Source of the DNA: Flavicella sediminum
Lineage (GTDB): Bacteria; Bacteroidota; Bacteroidia; Flavobacteriales; Flavobacteriaceae
DNA length: 64,000 nt
Direction of reading: 5' to 3'
NCBI RefSeq assembly: GCF_006381105.1
Contig: NZ_VDET01000002.1
Location: forward strand, 1,708,123 to 1,772,122
The position numbers and the translations under genes are program-made. Under the pieces are notes generated by a model. It had not been told where the DNA came from and ran no database searches. It saw only the letters and a list, made by a program, of their open reading frames with translations. Below are positions 47,960-57,364 of the stretch, piece after piece; within the stretch, counting starts at the first letter, position 1, and every line of letters begins with the position of its first letter.

Positions 47960-48409
47960 TTATAAATTTATTGATTTTTTATATAAATATTTAGTATCCT
48001 TGTAAGACCATTCAATATGAATGTCCCAACGACCGTCAACCAGCACTTTTTTAGGTATGAGTAGTGAAGAGTTAGAAAGTGAAAGTGGTATTTCACGATC
48101 CAAAACCTGGTTCGACGGTCTATATAGGGACACCTTTCCTTTGATGTCTTCTTGGTTTAATTCTTTTGGGAAATTGATTAGAATACCCGCTGTAGTAATT
48201 GTGGCAACGACATTATTTTTTAATGTCCTTGAATTTTCAAGGCGATCAATTTTTTGTTGGTATTCCAATTCGTCTTTGTAATAATCCTCGGCTACCAAAT
48301 CATATTCATAGGTAGTGTCGGTAGATGTTTTAATAACAAAATATAAGATAAAGCTAATGAACAATACAAAAGCTGCTACAATTCCAGTTCCCCAATTTAA
48401 TTTTCTCAT
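47960..48409 (-). CDS. ccoH: FixH/CcoH-like cbb3 oxidase assembly protein
   Basis: This 149-residue protein has one N-terminal helix (MRKLNWGTGIVAAFVLFISF) and an extracytoplasmic beta-rich domain. The family motif is seen in YDLVAEDYYKDELEYQQKID. FixH assists biogenesis of cbb3 oxidase. It lies between ccoG (56-base gap) and the SafE-like gene (9 bases), as is usual in this phylum. Confidence 0.87.
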   Translation of the reverse strand: MRKLNWGTGIVAAFVLFISFILYFVIKTSTDTTYEYDLVAEDYYKDELEYQQKIDRLENSRTLKNNVVATITTAGILINFPKELNQEDIKGKVSLYRPSNQVLDREIPLSLSNSSLLIPKKVLVDGRWDIHIEWSYKDTKYLYKKSINL

Positions 48410-48465
48410 GATATTCCTCTTTTGAATTTTACAATTCTAGTATTCGTAGAATGCTCTTTTTTTTG

Positions 48466-49878
48466 TTAAAATTTTCTAGGTCCTAAAAAATTAGTTGTGG
48501 TTGTTTCAATAAGCTTTTCTTTTGAAAAAACACCGATTTTAATGGTTTCTTTTGAATCTTCTAAATCACTTCTTGGAATTTCTATAAATAAGGTTCCTTC
48601 GTAATACGATTCTTTTTCTATCGTAATGTCTGTAGTTCCAATAAGTTTGATTGTTCCTGAATGGGATATCAATTCCAAGCGAATGTCTTCAATATCTGCT
48701 GCTGTTTTGTTAATTAACTTATAAGTAAATAAATTACTAATTATATGGTTTTCTTTTGTTTCGTATAATTGACCTGGAAGTCTTAAAACCGTGGCTTCAA
48801 CATCATTTCTTAAAAATAACATCGTAATTAATACCAGAATCAAAGTTGTTAAAACAGCTGTATAACTTTTGGTTCGAATATTAAATTTAAAGCTTTCGTT
48901 TTTGTCAATAGCATCTTCAGAAGCGTACCGAATTAGCCCTTTTGCCATACCAACACTTTCCATCATATGGTCACAAGCATCAATACAAGCGGTGCAATTT
49001 ACGCATTCTAATTGTGTACCATTTCTAATATCTATTCCAGTCGGACAAACTTGTACACATTGGCCGCAATCTATACAGTCACCTTTGCCAGTAGTACTTC
49101 TGTCTTCATTTTTTTTGAACAAAGCCCGGCCTTCTTCTTTTTCTCCTCTTTTGTGATCGTAAGCAACATTGATTGATTTATTGTCGAGTAAAACTCCTTG
49201 CAATCTTCCGTAAGGACAAACAATAATGCATACCTGTTCTCTAAACCATGCAAAAACGAAGTAAAATATTCCTGTAAATAACAGAATTAATAAAAGGCCT
49301 TTTGTGTGGTTTTTTGGGTTGTCTGAAATAATTTCAAGTAAGGCATCACTTCCTATAATATAGGCAAGAAAAACGTTTGCTAATACAAAGGAAATAATAA
49401 AGAATACAATCCACTTGCTAACTCTTTTTCGAATTTTTTGTGCATTCCATTTCTGTTTGTCCAAACGTATTTGAGCACCTCTGTCTCCTTCAATCCAGTA
49501 CTCAATTTTTCGGAAGACCATTTCCATAAAAATAGTTTGCGGACAAATCCATCCACAAAATATTCGACCATAAATTACCGTAAATAAAATAATAAAAACG
49601 ATTCCGATGATCATAGAAACCACCATCAAATGAAAATCTTGAGGCCAAAAGGATACACCAAAAATATTGAACCTTCTTTCTAAAATATTAAACAGCAAAA
49701 ATTGATTTCCATTAATTTTTACAAAAGGAGCCGTAACCAAAAGTGCTAGTAGTACATAACTAACATAACCTCTATAGTCGTAAAATTTACCTTTTGGCTT
49801 TTTTGGGTAAACCCATTGTCGGCTACCATCTTCTTTCATGGTTCCAATAGAGTCTCTAAAAGCTTCTTGCTGTTTCAT
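48466..49878 (-). CDS. ccoG: Cytochrome c oxidase accessory protein CcoG
   Basis: This 470-residue membrane iron-sulfur protein has about five helices and a ferredoxin-like region with CIDCGQCVQVCPTGIDIR and CVNCTACIDACDHMM, preceded by FCGWICPQTIFMEMVFR and CIIVCPYGRLQG. The C-terminal domain is Ig-like (about 370-470). CcoG is reported to reduce Cu(II) for CuB-site assembly of cbb3 oxidases. It follows ccoP by 66 bases. Confidence 0.94.
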   Translation of the reverse strand: MKQQEAFRDSIGTMKEDGSRQWVYPKKPKGKFYDYRGYVSYVLLALLVTAPFVKINGNQFLLFNILERRFNIFGVSFWPQDFHLMVVSMIIGIVFIILFTVIYGRIFCGWICPQTIFMEMVFRKIEYWIEGDRGAQIRLDKQKWNAQKIRKRVSKWIVFFIISFVLANVFLAYIIGSDALLEIISDNPKNHTKGLLLILLFTGIFYFVFAWFREQVCIIVCPYGRLQGVLLDNKSINVAYDHKRGEKEEGRALFKKNEDRSTTGKGDCIDCGQCVQVCPTGIDIRNGTQLECVNCTACIDACDHMMESVGMAKGLIRYASEDAIDKNESFKFNIRTKSYTAVLTTLILVLITMLFLRNDVEATVLRLPGQLYETKENHIISNLFTYKLINKTAADIEDIRLELISHSGTIKLIGTTDITIEKESYYEGTLFIEIPRSDLEDSKETIKIGVFSKEKLIETTTTNFLGPRKF

Positions 49879-49944
49879 TTTTAGTTCTTGATTTTTACGG
49901 TTGCGCTGCTATTTATTTAGAAACGCAAGCCTAAAAAATTACAA

Positions 49945-50811
49945 TTATTCTTCAGTCCACTTGTCTCCTTCTGGAGCTTTTGCTTTTTCAGGATTTGTGC
50001 CTTGTAGGCTCCAAACATAATTTGCTACTTGCTGAATTTTTTCAGCACCCAAACTATTTTTCCAAGCAATCATTCCTTTACCATCTCGTCCTCCTTCAGA
50101 AATAGTTTTGTAGATGTTTTTGATTCCTCCACCTAAAACCCAATATTCATCAGTTAGGTTAGGTCCGATAGCACCTCTACCATCAACCATATGACAAGCA
50201 GCGCAATTTTGTTTGAATATTTTTTTTCCTTTGCTCAAAGCGCCAGCATCTGTACTAGCTTCTAATGAATTTAAATCTACAGATTTAACCGTTTTACGAT
50301 ATGCTTCAATTTCTTGTTGTGCAATGAGTACTTGTTCGTTGTATTCATCTACTTGCGTTTCTCCATCAAATACTTCGTAATAACCTAAATAAGCAATGGC
50401 AAAAACAATAGTTGCATAAAAACCATAGACCCACCATGGTGGTAAATCATTGTCTAATTCTTTGATGCCATCATAATCATGGTCAAGAATAATATCGCTT
50501 TCTTCTTCAATTGGTTTTGTGTTTGATAAGGCTTGCAATAAACCTTTCCAATCTTTAATTGCTGCGTCGTCTTTTTTAGCTAAATAGGCTTCTTTTTCTT
50601 CTTTAGAAATATGATCGGTATATAAGGCTTCTGATGCTTCTTTTAATTTTTCAGCGATGATAAGAACTAAAAGTGCAATGAGTAAAAAGGAAGCAACCAC
50701 TGGATTTGTAAATGCAACACCTTCAATTGGTGCAAGTATTTCCGTCGCAATAAATAGTACGGCAAAAATTGAAAACACTCGAATTAATGGAATGGGGAAC
50801 TTAGTTTTCAT
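49945..50811 (-). CDS. ccoP: cbb3 oxidase cytochrome c subunit CcoP (mono-haem)
   Basis: I choose the ATG at 50811 (MKTKFPIPLIRVFSIFAVLF), giving 288 residues; the frame is open further upstream through ccoQ. Two helices are followed by WWVYGFYATIVFAIAYLGYY, then a C-terminal cytochrome c domain with CAACHMVDGRGAIGPNLTDEYW. Only one CxxCH motif is present, whereas proteobacterial CcoP has two; a single-haem form is, to my knowledge, usual in Bacteroidota. The start overlaps ccoQ by 11 bases. Confidence 0.93.
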   Translation of the reverse strand: MKTKFPIPLIRVFSIFAVLFIATEILAPIEGVAFTNPVVASFLLIALLVLIIAEKLKEASEALYTDHISKEEKEAYLAKKDDAAIKDWKGLLQALSNTKPIEEESDIILDHDYDGIKELDNDLPPWWVYGFYATIVFAIAYLGYYEVFDGETQVDEYNEQVLIAQQEIEAYRKTVKSVDLNSLEASTDAGALSKGKKIFKQNCAACHMVDGRGAIGPNLTDEYWVLGGGIKNIYKTISEGGRDGKGMIAWKNSLGAEKIQQVANYVWSLQGTNPEKAKAPEGDKWTEE

Positions 50812-51010
50812 GATTTTTGTTTTTATAAGTTTGTGTCGAATTTTGGTCTCCAAAAGGAATCTGACTTACTTTGTCTAAATATTCTTTTTTTGAGCTAAAT
50901 ACCCACCAAAAAAGGACGGTAAAAAAAAGAAAGAAGATCAAAAGTGAAATGATAGGATAGATTTCTATCCCTTCAATTCCGGTCATGTGATGTTTTATAA
51001 ATTTCAACAT
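50801..51010 (-). CDS. ccoQ: cbb3 oxidase small subunit CcoQ
   Basis: This 69-residue protein has one helix (YPIISLLIFFLFFTVLFWWV) followed by a charged tail (FSSKKEYLDKVSQIPFGD). Position between ccoNO (2-base gap) and ccoP (11-base overlap), plus size and topology, identify it. CcoQ stabilises the oxidase. Confidence 0.88.
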   Translation of the reverse strand: MLKFIKHHMTGIEGIEIYPIISLLIFFLFFTVLFWWVFSSKKEYLDKVSQIPFGDQNSTQTYKNKNHEN

Positions 51011-51012
51011 AA

Positions 51013-53202
51013 TTAGTTCGTTTTTTGTGAGTCTTTAACTTTGATATCTGTTCCTAAACGTTGTAGGTATGCAATTAAAGCAACTATTTCACGTTTTCTA
51101 ATCGGTACAAATTCTTCTCCTCTTGCAATGGCTGCTGTACGTTCTGCTTCATAATTTTCAACAAAAGTTGGATCTTGATGAAGATTTTTTTCTACTTGTA
51201 AAGCCTGTGCTTCTAAAGTTGCCAAGCCGTTCGCCACTTCTTCTTCCGTATAAGGAACACCTAAAGTAACCATGGCTTCCATTTTACTTTGTGTATCAGA
51301 CGTATCTAAGCTATTTTTTGTCAACCATTGGTACCTTGGCATAATAGAACCTGGTGAGGTACTTTGCGGATCGTACATATGGTTAAAGTGCCAACTGTCA
51401 GAATATTTTTGTCCTTCTCGCGCCAAATCGGGTCCGGTACGTTTTGAACCCCATAAGAATGGATGGTCGTATACAAATTCTCCAGCTTTAGAGTATTCAC
51501 CATAACGCTCAACTTCCGATCTAAATGGTCGTATCATTTGAGAGTGACAACCAACACAACCTTCTCGAATGTATAAATCTCTTCCTTCTAACTCTAATGG
51601 CGTGTAAGGTTTTACACTGGTTATTGTTGGAATATTCGATTCGATCATAATGGTAGGGATAATTTGAACGGCCCCTCCAATTAAAATAGTTACGGTAGCT
51701 AATAAAGTCAATTGCACGGGTTTTCTTTCCAATACTTCATGCCAACCTTCTCCTTTCAGTCTTGCTTTTCCAATTTTTTTCAAAGCAGGAGCTTCAGCTA
51801 AATCATCTTCTACAGGAGAACCAGATTTAATTGTTTTTATCATGTTAAATAACATTACAAAAGCACCGGCTATATACATAGATCCTCCAATAGCACGCAT
51901 CCAATACATTGGAATAATTTGTGTTACGGTTTCTAAGAAGTTACCGTACATCAAGGTTCCGTCTGGGTTAAATTGCTTCCACATAGAGGCTTGTACAAAA
52001 CCAGCAACATACATAGGTAAAGCATATAAAATAATTCCTAAAGTCCCAATCCAAAAATGTGTATTGGCTAATTTGGTAGAGTATAAAGTTGTTTTAAACA
52101 TTCTTGGTACCAACCAATAAATCATACCAAAGGCTAAGAAACCATTCCATGCCAAAGCGCCAACGTGCACATGCGCAATAATCCAATCGGTAAAATGTGC
52201 AATTGCGTTTACATTTTTTAAAGACAACATAGGTCCTTCAAAAGTAGCCATACCATAACCGGTAATAGCAACAACCATAAATTTTAAAACAGGATCTGTA
52301 CGTACTTTATCCCAAGCGCCACGAAGTGTAAGTAGCCCGTTAATCATACCTCCCCATGATGGAGCAAGTAACATAATTGAAAAAGCCACACCTAAATTTT
52401 GTGCCCAATCAGGCAAAGCGGTGTATAATAAATGATGAGGTCCTGCCCAAATATAAATAAAGATCAACGACCAAAAGTGAACAATTGACAAACGATAAGA
52501 ATATACCGGTCTGTTTGCTGCTTTAGGAACAAAATAATACATCAGTCCTAAAAACGGAGTGGTTAAGAAAAAGGCAACAGCATTATGTCCATACCACCAT
52601 TGTACCAAGGCATCTTGCACACCTGCGTAAACAGAATAACTTTTTAAGAAGCTAACAGGTAATTCAAAACTATTGAAAATATGCAATACGGCAACGGTAA
52701 CAAAAGTTCCTAAATAAAACCAAATAGCCACATACATATGACGCTCTCTACGTTTGATAATAGTTCCAATTAAATTGGCTCCAAAAGCAACCCACACCAA
52801 GGCAATAGCAATATCTATAGGCCATTCTAATTCCGCATACTCTTTACTAGATGTATATCCTAAGGGAAGTGTAATGGCTGCAGCGACAATAATTGCTTGC
52901 CAACCCCAAAAGTTAAATTTACTAAGAAAATCGCTCCACATTCTTGCTTTTAATAAGCGTTGTGAAGAGTAATAAACTCCCGCATAAATTGCGTTTCCTA
53001 CAAAGGCAAATATTACTGCGTTTGTATGTAGTGGTCTTAAACGACCAAAACTTAACCAAGAAATTCCACTGGTTAAATTAGGAAACAAAAATAGAAAAGC
53101 TAAGAGTAAGCCGACTGACATTCCAATAATACCCCAGAAAATTGTGGCATAGATGAAATTTTTCACAACCTTGTTGTCGTAATAAAATTGTTGTACTTCC
53201 AT
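51013..53202 (-). CDS. ccoNO: Fused cbb3 oxidase subunits I and II (CcoNO)
   Basis: This 729-residue fusion has the haem-copper subunit CcoN (residues 1 to about 475; [51 protein letters not shown]) followed by CcoO (about 500-729) with the haem c motif [21 protein letters not shown] fused CcoNO is a hallmark of Bacteroidota. The enzyme is a proton-pumping, high-affinity terminal oxidase for low oxygen. It starts 4 bases after ccoS. Confidence 0.96.
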   Translation of the reverse strand: MEVQQFYYDNKVVKNFIYATIFWGIIGMSVGLLLAFLFLFPNLTSGISWLSFGRLRPLHTNAVIFAFVGNAIYAGVYYSSQRLLKARMWSDFLSKFNFWGWQAIIVAAAITLPLGYTSSKEYAELEWPIDIAIALVWVAFGANLIGTIIKRRERHMYVAIWFYLGTFVTVAVLHIFNSFELPVSFLKSYSVYAGVQDALVQWWYGHNAVAFFLTTPFLGLMYYFVPKAANRPVYSYRLSIVHFWSLIFIYIWAGPHHLLYTALPDWAQNLGVAFSIMLLAPSWGGMINGLLTLRGAWDKVRTDPVLKFMVVAITGYGMATFEGPMLSLKNVNAIAHFTDWIIAHVHVGALAWNGFLAFGMIYWLVPRMFKTTLYSTKLANTHFWIGTLGIILYALPMYVAGFVQASMWKQFNPDGTLMYGNFLETVTQIIPMYWMRAIGGSMYIAGAFVMLFNMIKTIKSGSPVEDDLAEAPALKKIGKARLKGEGWHEVLERKPVQLTLLATVTILIGGAVQIIPTIMIESNIPTITSVKPYTPLELEGRDLYIREGCVGCHSQMIRPFRSEVERYGEYSKAGEFVYDHPFLWGSKRTGPDLAREGQKYSDSWHFNHMYDPQSTSPGSIMPRYQWLTKNSLDTSDTQSKMEAMVTLGVPYTEEEVANGLATLEAQALQVEKNLHQDPTFVENYEAERTAAIARGEEFVPIRKREIVALIAYLQRLGTDIKVKDSQKTN

Positions 53203-53206
53203 TAAA

Positions 53207-53398
53207 TTAGGATTTGTTAATTGATTTTTGATTTTGTGTACTTGTTTTTTTTACGGTAGGAGTGTCGTCAAAAAGCATACGTACAGAGGGCGTATACGAA
53301 TCTTCGTATTGACCACTTTTTACAGCTTTGATAAAGGCAAAAAAGAAAATTAAAGCCACCACAAGGCTAATAGTAATTAGCAAATAAATAATACTCAT
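53207..53398 (-). CDS. ccoS: cbb3 oxidase maturation protein CcoS
   Basis: This 63-residue protein has one helix ([20 protein letters not shown]) and the CcoS motif [20 protein letters not shown]. CcoS is needed for cofactor insertion into the oxidase. It is the first gene of the operon. The copper ATPase gene ccoI, often directly upstream in relatives, is not present here. Confidence 0.92.
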   Translation of the reverse strand: MSIIYLLITISLVVALIFFFAFIKAVKSGQYEDSYTPSVRMLFDDTPTVKKTSTQNQKSINKS

Positions 53399-53421
53399 AC
53401 CAAAAAATCTTATTTATGGTA

Positions 53422-53465
53422 CAAAAGTATTCGAGTAGCTCTTGCTAAGAAATGATAAATGTCAT
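53422..53465 (-). promoter_or_regulatory. Candidate cco operon promoter with FNR/CRP-like site
   Basis: On the minus strand a -7 box TACTTTTG lies at 53422-53429, 24 bases before the ccoS ATG. ATGATAAATGTCAT (53452-53465) has 4-bp inverted arms, ATGA and TCAT, as in FNR/CRP-type sites. Its centre lies about 40 bases upstream of the inferred start of transcription, where class II activators sit. No -33 element is seen. Only the arms match, so this is a candidate. Confidence 0.45.
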
Positions 53466-53734
53466 GTTTATGAAATAGTTACTTTTTTTTAATTAAAAAG
53501 AAGAAAAATAACATCCGATCTATGTTTTAGGTAAGGCTTATTGCTTTCTTTTTAGGCGTTTAGGTAATGTTGATAAATCATTTGTTCTTATAATTTAACC
53601 ATCTGCTAAAAGTGTTTTTTTTGAAGAATTCCAAATATTCCTTGGGATAGGGGTTGGTTGCTTGTTGTAAATAGTCTCATGTTACTTTTAAATAAAGCAT
53701 ACTATGCGCATTATATTTTTTTTCTTCATTAGGT

Positions 53735-53767
53735 CATTTGAAACATTTTAAAAACCATTTGAAACAT
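53735..53767 (+). repeat. Pair of 12-bp direct repeats with 21-bp period
   Basis: CATTTGAAACAT occurs at 53735-53746 and 53756-53767, exactly 21 bp apart, in the 434-base gap between ccoS and the T9SS protein gene. A -7 box (TACTTTTG, 53788-53795) follows 20 bases later. The arrangement suggests a two-turn dimeric activator site for the gene at 53833. Nothing else is recognisable in 53466-53734. Confidence 0.5.
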
Positions 53768-53787
53768 CTGGTATCTTCTAAATAAAA

Positions 53788-53795
53788 TACTTTTG
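53788..53795 (+). promoter_or_regulatory. Candidate -7 box of the T9SS protein at 53833
   Basis: TACTTTTG fits TAnnTTTG, 38 bases before the ATG. No -33 match is obvious; the 12-bp repeats occupy the region just upstream. Confidence 0.5.
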
Positions 53796-53832
53796 GAACA
53801 ACCGAATTATTAACATAATCAAAAACTTATTT

Positions 53833-55113
53833 ATGATGAAAAAATTACTTTTTACTATGGCCGTTTTTATGGCAACAATTTCTTATGCTCAAATTACCCA
53901 CGATCTTACTTTATCAAGTAATGTTACCACTAAGTTGGTGATTTCAGCTAATGGTTATTTCCTAGATTCGATTGCAGAAGATACATATACTCCTGCCATT
54001 GTTACTATTAGCTCTGCTATTGACTATGCTACGGAAGCAGAGCCAGATCTTTACTTATTATATATGCCGTTAAAAAATTCGGGAAACAAACATGTGTTTA
54101 GACCGATTGCAGACCGTTTAAAAGATACTGATGCTGTGACAGAGACTACAGTAGGTACGGTGAAAACAAGAACATGGTTGTTAGAAACATTAGAGTTAAA
54201 TCCGAACGGTGCAGCTGAGCTTCCTGTAGTTGGAGAAGTATTAGATTTTCTAACGTCTGGAACACTTGCTGTAGATGAAAATGCGGATCCTGTAGTTGTC
54301 TTAAATGGAAGTTCGACACCAACAGCAACCTATTCTCATTTAGGAGCTAAAATAACTGTTGTTGAAGATTATACACCTCCAATTGAAGACTTTGAAGGTG
54401 GAGCTGATAGTTATGAGACGGGGCTGTCAACGGATAATGGAAATGTATCGATTACGGAAGATGTGTCTAATCCAAATAGTTCAGGAATCAATACTTCAGC
54501 TAAAGTTTTGGAATTGGTTAAAAATGATGGTGCAAAACCATGGGATAGATTTAGATTGACTAGTATTTCTCCTGCAGTTTCAACAGAAAACGGAAGCTTT
54601 TTTACACTGAAATTCAGATCTCCAAAAGCAAGTGGAGAAGTAAGTTTATCGCTTGGAGGGTCTAATACTACTATTGTTAGAAGAAATTTTAATTATTCTG
54701 GGACTACAATTGGAGACTGGATATTAGCGGAGTTTGATTATAGTGATAATGAAGTGGATGTAACAGGTGTTACACGATTTGATATTGCTTTTGATTGGAG
54801 TTCAGGTGTTGACGTAAGTGGCTCTGAGACTTATTATATTGATGATATTCAACAGGCTGAATCTTCTGGTGTGCTGAATCTTCAAGATAATGTTCATACT
54901 TTGGAAAACACAACTGTGTACCCAAATCCATCTACTGGTTTGGTAACCATTTCTAATATTGAAGGAATGCATTCAATTTCTGTAAGTAATGTTTTGGGGC
55001 AAGTAGTAAAAACTTTTGCTGCAAGTAATCAAATAGATATTTCTTCTTTACAAGCAGGAGTGTATATTTTACTAGCAGACAATGGTTTTCAAACTAAAGT
55101 AGTGAAGAACTAA
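53833..55113 (+). CDS. Secreted T9SS protein with carbohydrate-binding-like domain
   Basis: This 426-residue protein has a signal peptide (MMKKLLFTMAVFMATISYAQ), an unrecognised region (about 20-165), and a jelly-roll-like domain of the kind often seen in carbohydrate-binding modules (about 175-340; PIEDFEGGADSYETGLSTDN, DWILAEFDYSDNEVD, YYIDDIQQAE). A T9SS type A sorting domain ends it (TVYPNPSTGLVTISNIEG, ending TKVVKN). Next to sulfatases, a role in binding sulfated polysaccharide is a reasonable guess. It has its own promoter and terminator. Confidence 0.8.
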   Translation: MMKKLLFTMAVFMATISYAQITHDLTLSSNVTTKLVISANGYFLDSIAEDTYTPAIVTISSAIDYATEAEPDLYLLYMPLKNSGNKHVFRPIADRLKDTDAVTETTVGTVKTRTWLLETLELNPNGAAELPVVGEVLDFLTSGTLAVDENADPVVVLNGSSTPTATYSHLGAKITVVEDYTPPIEDFEGGADSYETGLSTDNGNVSITEDVSNPNSSGINTSAKVLELVKNDGAKPWDRFRLTSISPAVSTENGSFFTLKFRSPKASGEVSLSLGGSNTTIVRRNFNYSGTTIGDWILAEFDYSDNEVDVTGVTRFDIAFDWSSGVDVSGSETYYIDDIQQAESSGVLNLQDNVHTLENTTVYPNPSTGLVTISNIEGMHSISVSNVLGQVVKTFAASNQIDISSLQAGVYILLADNGFQTKVVKN

Positions 55114-55136
55114 TAAAAACTTCATTTTTGTATACA

Positions 55137-55164
55137 AAAGCGCAACTTCGGTTGTGCTTTTTTT
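55137..55164 (+). terminator. Terminator of the T9SS protein gene at 53833
   Basis: AAAGCGCAAC-TTCG-GTTGTGCTTT is a 10-bp stem (one G-T pair) with a TTCG tetraloop and a T tract. Confidence 0.9.
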
Positions 55165-55309
55165 TTGTTTAGTTTTTTTTTTGTACTTATAGCAACATCC
55201 TTCATACGTCTACGGACAAATCCATTACTGAGTCTGTTCATCTTTGTATTTGTAAACTTAAAGGATTCACGTTGTTCGTGATGTTTTGTAAAAAATAAAA
55301 GCAATTAAA

Positions 55310-55523
55310 ATGAGAAGAATCGTATTATTCGTGTTTTTGTCTGTTCTATTTATAGGATGTACATCTAAAAAATCGATGGAGAAAGCTGTTCAGAAACCAA
55401 ATATTTTATGGATTACTATTGAAGATTGGAGTCCAGATCTTTCTTGTTATGGGACAAAAGGAATTTCAAAAGCCAAATGTAAATGCGAGAGTAAAGAATA
55501 AACATAAAAAGAAGAAAAAATAA
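55310..55523 (+). pseudogene. Sulfatase lipoprotein remnant with internal deletion
   Basis: A lipoprotein signal (MRRIVLFVFLSVLFIGC, C17) leads into a family S1 sulfatase N-terminus, KPNILWITIEDWSPDLSCYG, up to about residue 49; the frame then turns nonsensical and stops at 55501. In the +1 frame from 55473 the sequence reads PNVNARVKNKHKKKK and stops at 55523, a basic tail much like the end of the intact sulfatase at 57365 (VYVNNPQKFRKKKH). So the start and the end of one sulfatase appear joined out of frame, with about 450 residues lost, including the active-site cysteine. It cannot be functional. Confidence 0.75.
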
Positions 55524-55608
55524 GGTACTTAGCTTATGTTTTTTTTAGGGAAATAATTTATTGGGGAAGGGTGAGTAGGGTGTGTAAAATAGAGGAGTAT
55601 AGCGTAAG

Positions 55609-55641
55609 TTACACGTTTAAAGACATGGTAAAAACGTGTAA
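55609..55641. repeat. 10-bp inverted repeat upstream of the sulfatases
   Basis: TTACACGTTT (55609-55618) and AAACGTGTAA (55632-55641) are perfectly complementary with a 13-bp spacer, 55 bases before the first possible sulfatase start. No T tract follows immediately, so an operator is more likely than a terminator. Confidence 0.5.
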
Positions 55642-55695
55642 ATACAAGCGCATCGTTTTTACTTCTCATATTTACAGAGAATTTTCTAATTCAAA

Positions 55696-57318
55696 ATGTT
55701 TACAGAAGTAATGTTTAAAATTAATTACATGTTAAATAAAATTTTCAATTTCAAATTTATTGTCGTGATCATAGCGACCTCCATTACCTCAAATGTGTCT
55801 TGGGCACAAGCAGGTAAAAGAAACTCCAAAAAACCAAATATCATTTATATTCTTGCAGATGATATGGGGCCAGGAGATGTGATGTTGTATAATAAAGATT
55901 CAAAATTTCCAACACCCAATATTGATCGAATTGGTAGAGAAGGTGTTAAGTTTATGGATGCGCATACAAGCTCTGGTGTTTGTACGCCAACCCGATATGG
56001 AATTCTTACAGGTAGGTATTCTTGGCGGACTTCAACCTTGAAAAAAGGAGTGCTAGGAGGACATAGCAAACATTTAATTCCTGCGGACAGAACAACTTTG
56101 GCTAGTTTGTTGCAAAAAGAGGGTTACAAAACGGCATGTGTTGGAAAATGGCATTTAGGGATGGATTGGGAGTTTTTACAAGCTTCCAATTCTACCAGAA
56201 TAAAAGCGAACAATGTTAATATGCATACACCTATAAAAAATGGGCCTAATGCAAATGGCTTCGATTATTATTATGGAATTTCAGCTTCTTTAAATATGAA
56301 TCCACATGTGTTTATTAAAAATGACAAGGCACAAGGGACGTTTGAGTATCTAAAAGATCAGGATGCCCTGGCAAAAAGAGGATATATTGGTGCAAAACCA
56401 GGATGGTCGGCGAAAGAATTTGAACAAGATCAAGTATTACCAACATTTACAAAAAAAACTTGTGAATGGATTCGAGAAAATAAAGATGAGCCTTTCTTTG
56501 TATACATGCCATTAAATTCTCCACATTCGCCAATTGTACCTAGTAAAAACTTTTTAAATAAAAGTGGATTGAACGATCATGGTGATTTCTGTATGGAAAC
56601 CGATTGGGCAATAGGGCAAGTATTAAAAACCTTAGACGAATTGAAAATTGCAGACAATACGATTGTTGTATTTACTTCTGATAATGGAACTTCGCCAAAA
56701 GCAGGTTTTCCTGTCATGGCAAAAAAAGGACATCATTCTAGTTGGATTTATAGAGGGATGAAAGGAACAAACTGGGAAGGTGGACATCGTATGCCGTTTT
56801 TAGTTCGTTGGCCAAATAAAGTAAAAGCAGGGCAAGTATCAGATCAGTTAATTTGTACTACAGATATGATGGCGACTTGTGCAGAGTTGTTAGGAATTAA
56901 TTTAACAGATAATGAAGGAGAGGATAGTGTGAGCTTTTTGCCAGCGTTGCAGAGTAAGCCTATTAAAAATATAGCAGAAAGAGCGGTTGTCCATCATTCT
57001 GATAAAGGAATTTTCTCTGTTCGTTATGGGAAATGGAAACTGATGTTTGATAACTCTGGAGGTTCTAATAGAACAGATCCAAGAAAAGACGAGGCGATAA
57101 AAGACAATGCTTCTATTTTGTTATTTGACATGGACAATGATGCAACTGAAGATGTTAACTTGGCAAGTAAGTTTCCTGAAATTGTAGAGAAATTGAAAAA
57201 GAAATTGGCTGAGGTGATAAAAGATGGTCGAAGTACAGAGGGTAAAAAAATAGGGAATGATCCAATTGGAAAAGGTATTAAATGGAAGGAGTTAAACGTG
57301 GTAGAAGATTATCTTTAA
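55696..57318 (+). CDS. Secreted arylsulfatase, family S1
   Basis: This 540-residue sulfatase has the formylglycine core CTPTR (C96) in SGVCTPTRYGILTGR, so the cysteine must be oxidised by a maturase encoded elsewhere. Calcium-site residues are seen in IYILADDMGPGD and FTSDNGTSP; the lysine motif is CVGKWHLGMDW. A signal peptide is present (about 13-38, ending VSWAQ). The start is uncertain: ATGs at 55696 and 55729 are both possible. It removes sulfate esters from an unknown, probably algal, glycan. The second sulfatase follows after 46 bases. Confidence 0.92.
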   Translation: MFTEVMFKINYMLNKIFNFKFIVVIIATSITSNVSWAQAGKRNSKKPNIIYILADDMGPGDVMLYNKDSKFPTPNIDRIGREGVKFMDAHTSSGVCTPTRYGILTGRYSWRTSTLKKGVLGGHSKHLIPADRTTLASLLQKEGYKTACVGKWHLGMDWEFLQASNSTRIKANNVNMHTPIKNGPNANGFDYYYGISASLNMNPHVFIKNDKAQGTFEYLKDQDALAKRGYIGAKPGWSAKEFEQDQVLPTFTKKTCEWIRENKDEPFFVYMPLNSPHSPIVPSKNFLNKSGLNDHGDFCMETDWAIGQVLKTLDELKIADNTIVVFTSDNGTSPKAGFPVMAKKGHHSSWIYRGMKGTNWEGGHRMPFLVRWPNKVKAGQVSDQLICTTDMMATCAELLGINLTDNEGEDSVSFLPALQSKPIKNIAERAVVHHSDKGIFSVRYGKWKLMFDNSGGSNRTDPRKDEAIKDNASILLFDMDNDATEDVNLASKFPEIVEKLKKKLAEVIKDGRSTEGKKIGNDPIGKGIKWKELNVVEDYL

Positions 57319-57364
57319 TACTTCAATAATTTTATAATTATTTCTAAGAATAAAAAACGAAAGA

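Noticed and set aside
50812-50853. Upstream start for CcoP
   Set aside because: It would lie inside ccoQ, and the ATG at 50811 gives a clean N-terminal helix.
53207-53398. Random small ORF instead of ccoS
   Set aside because: Rejected the idea that it is spurious: motif, topology and position before ccoNO identify CcoS.
53735-53767. Third LytTR site because of the 21-bp period
   Set aside because: Neither strand of CATTTGAAACAT matches the LytTR half-site; only the period agrees.
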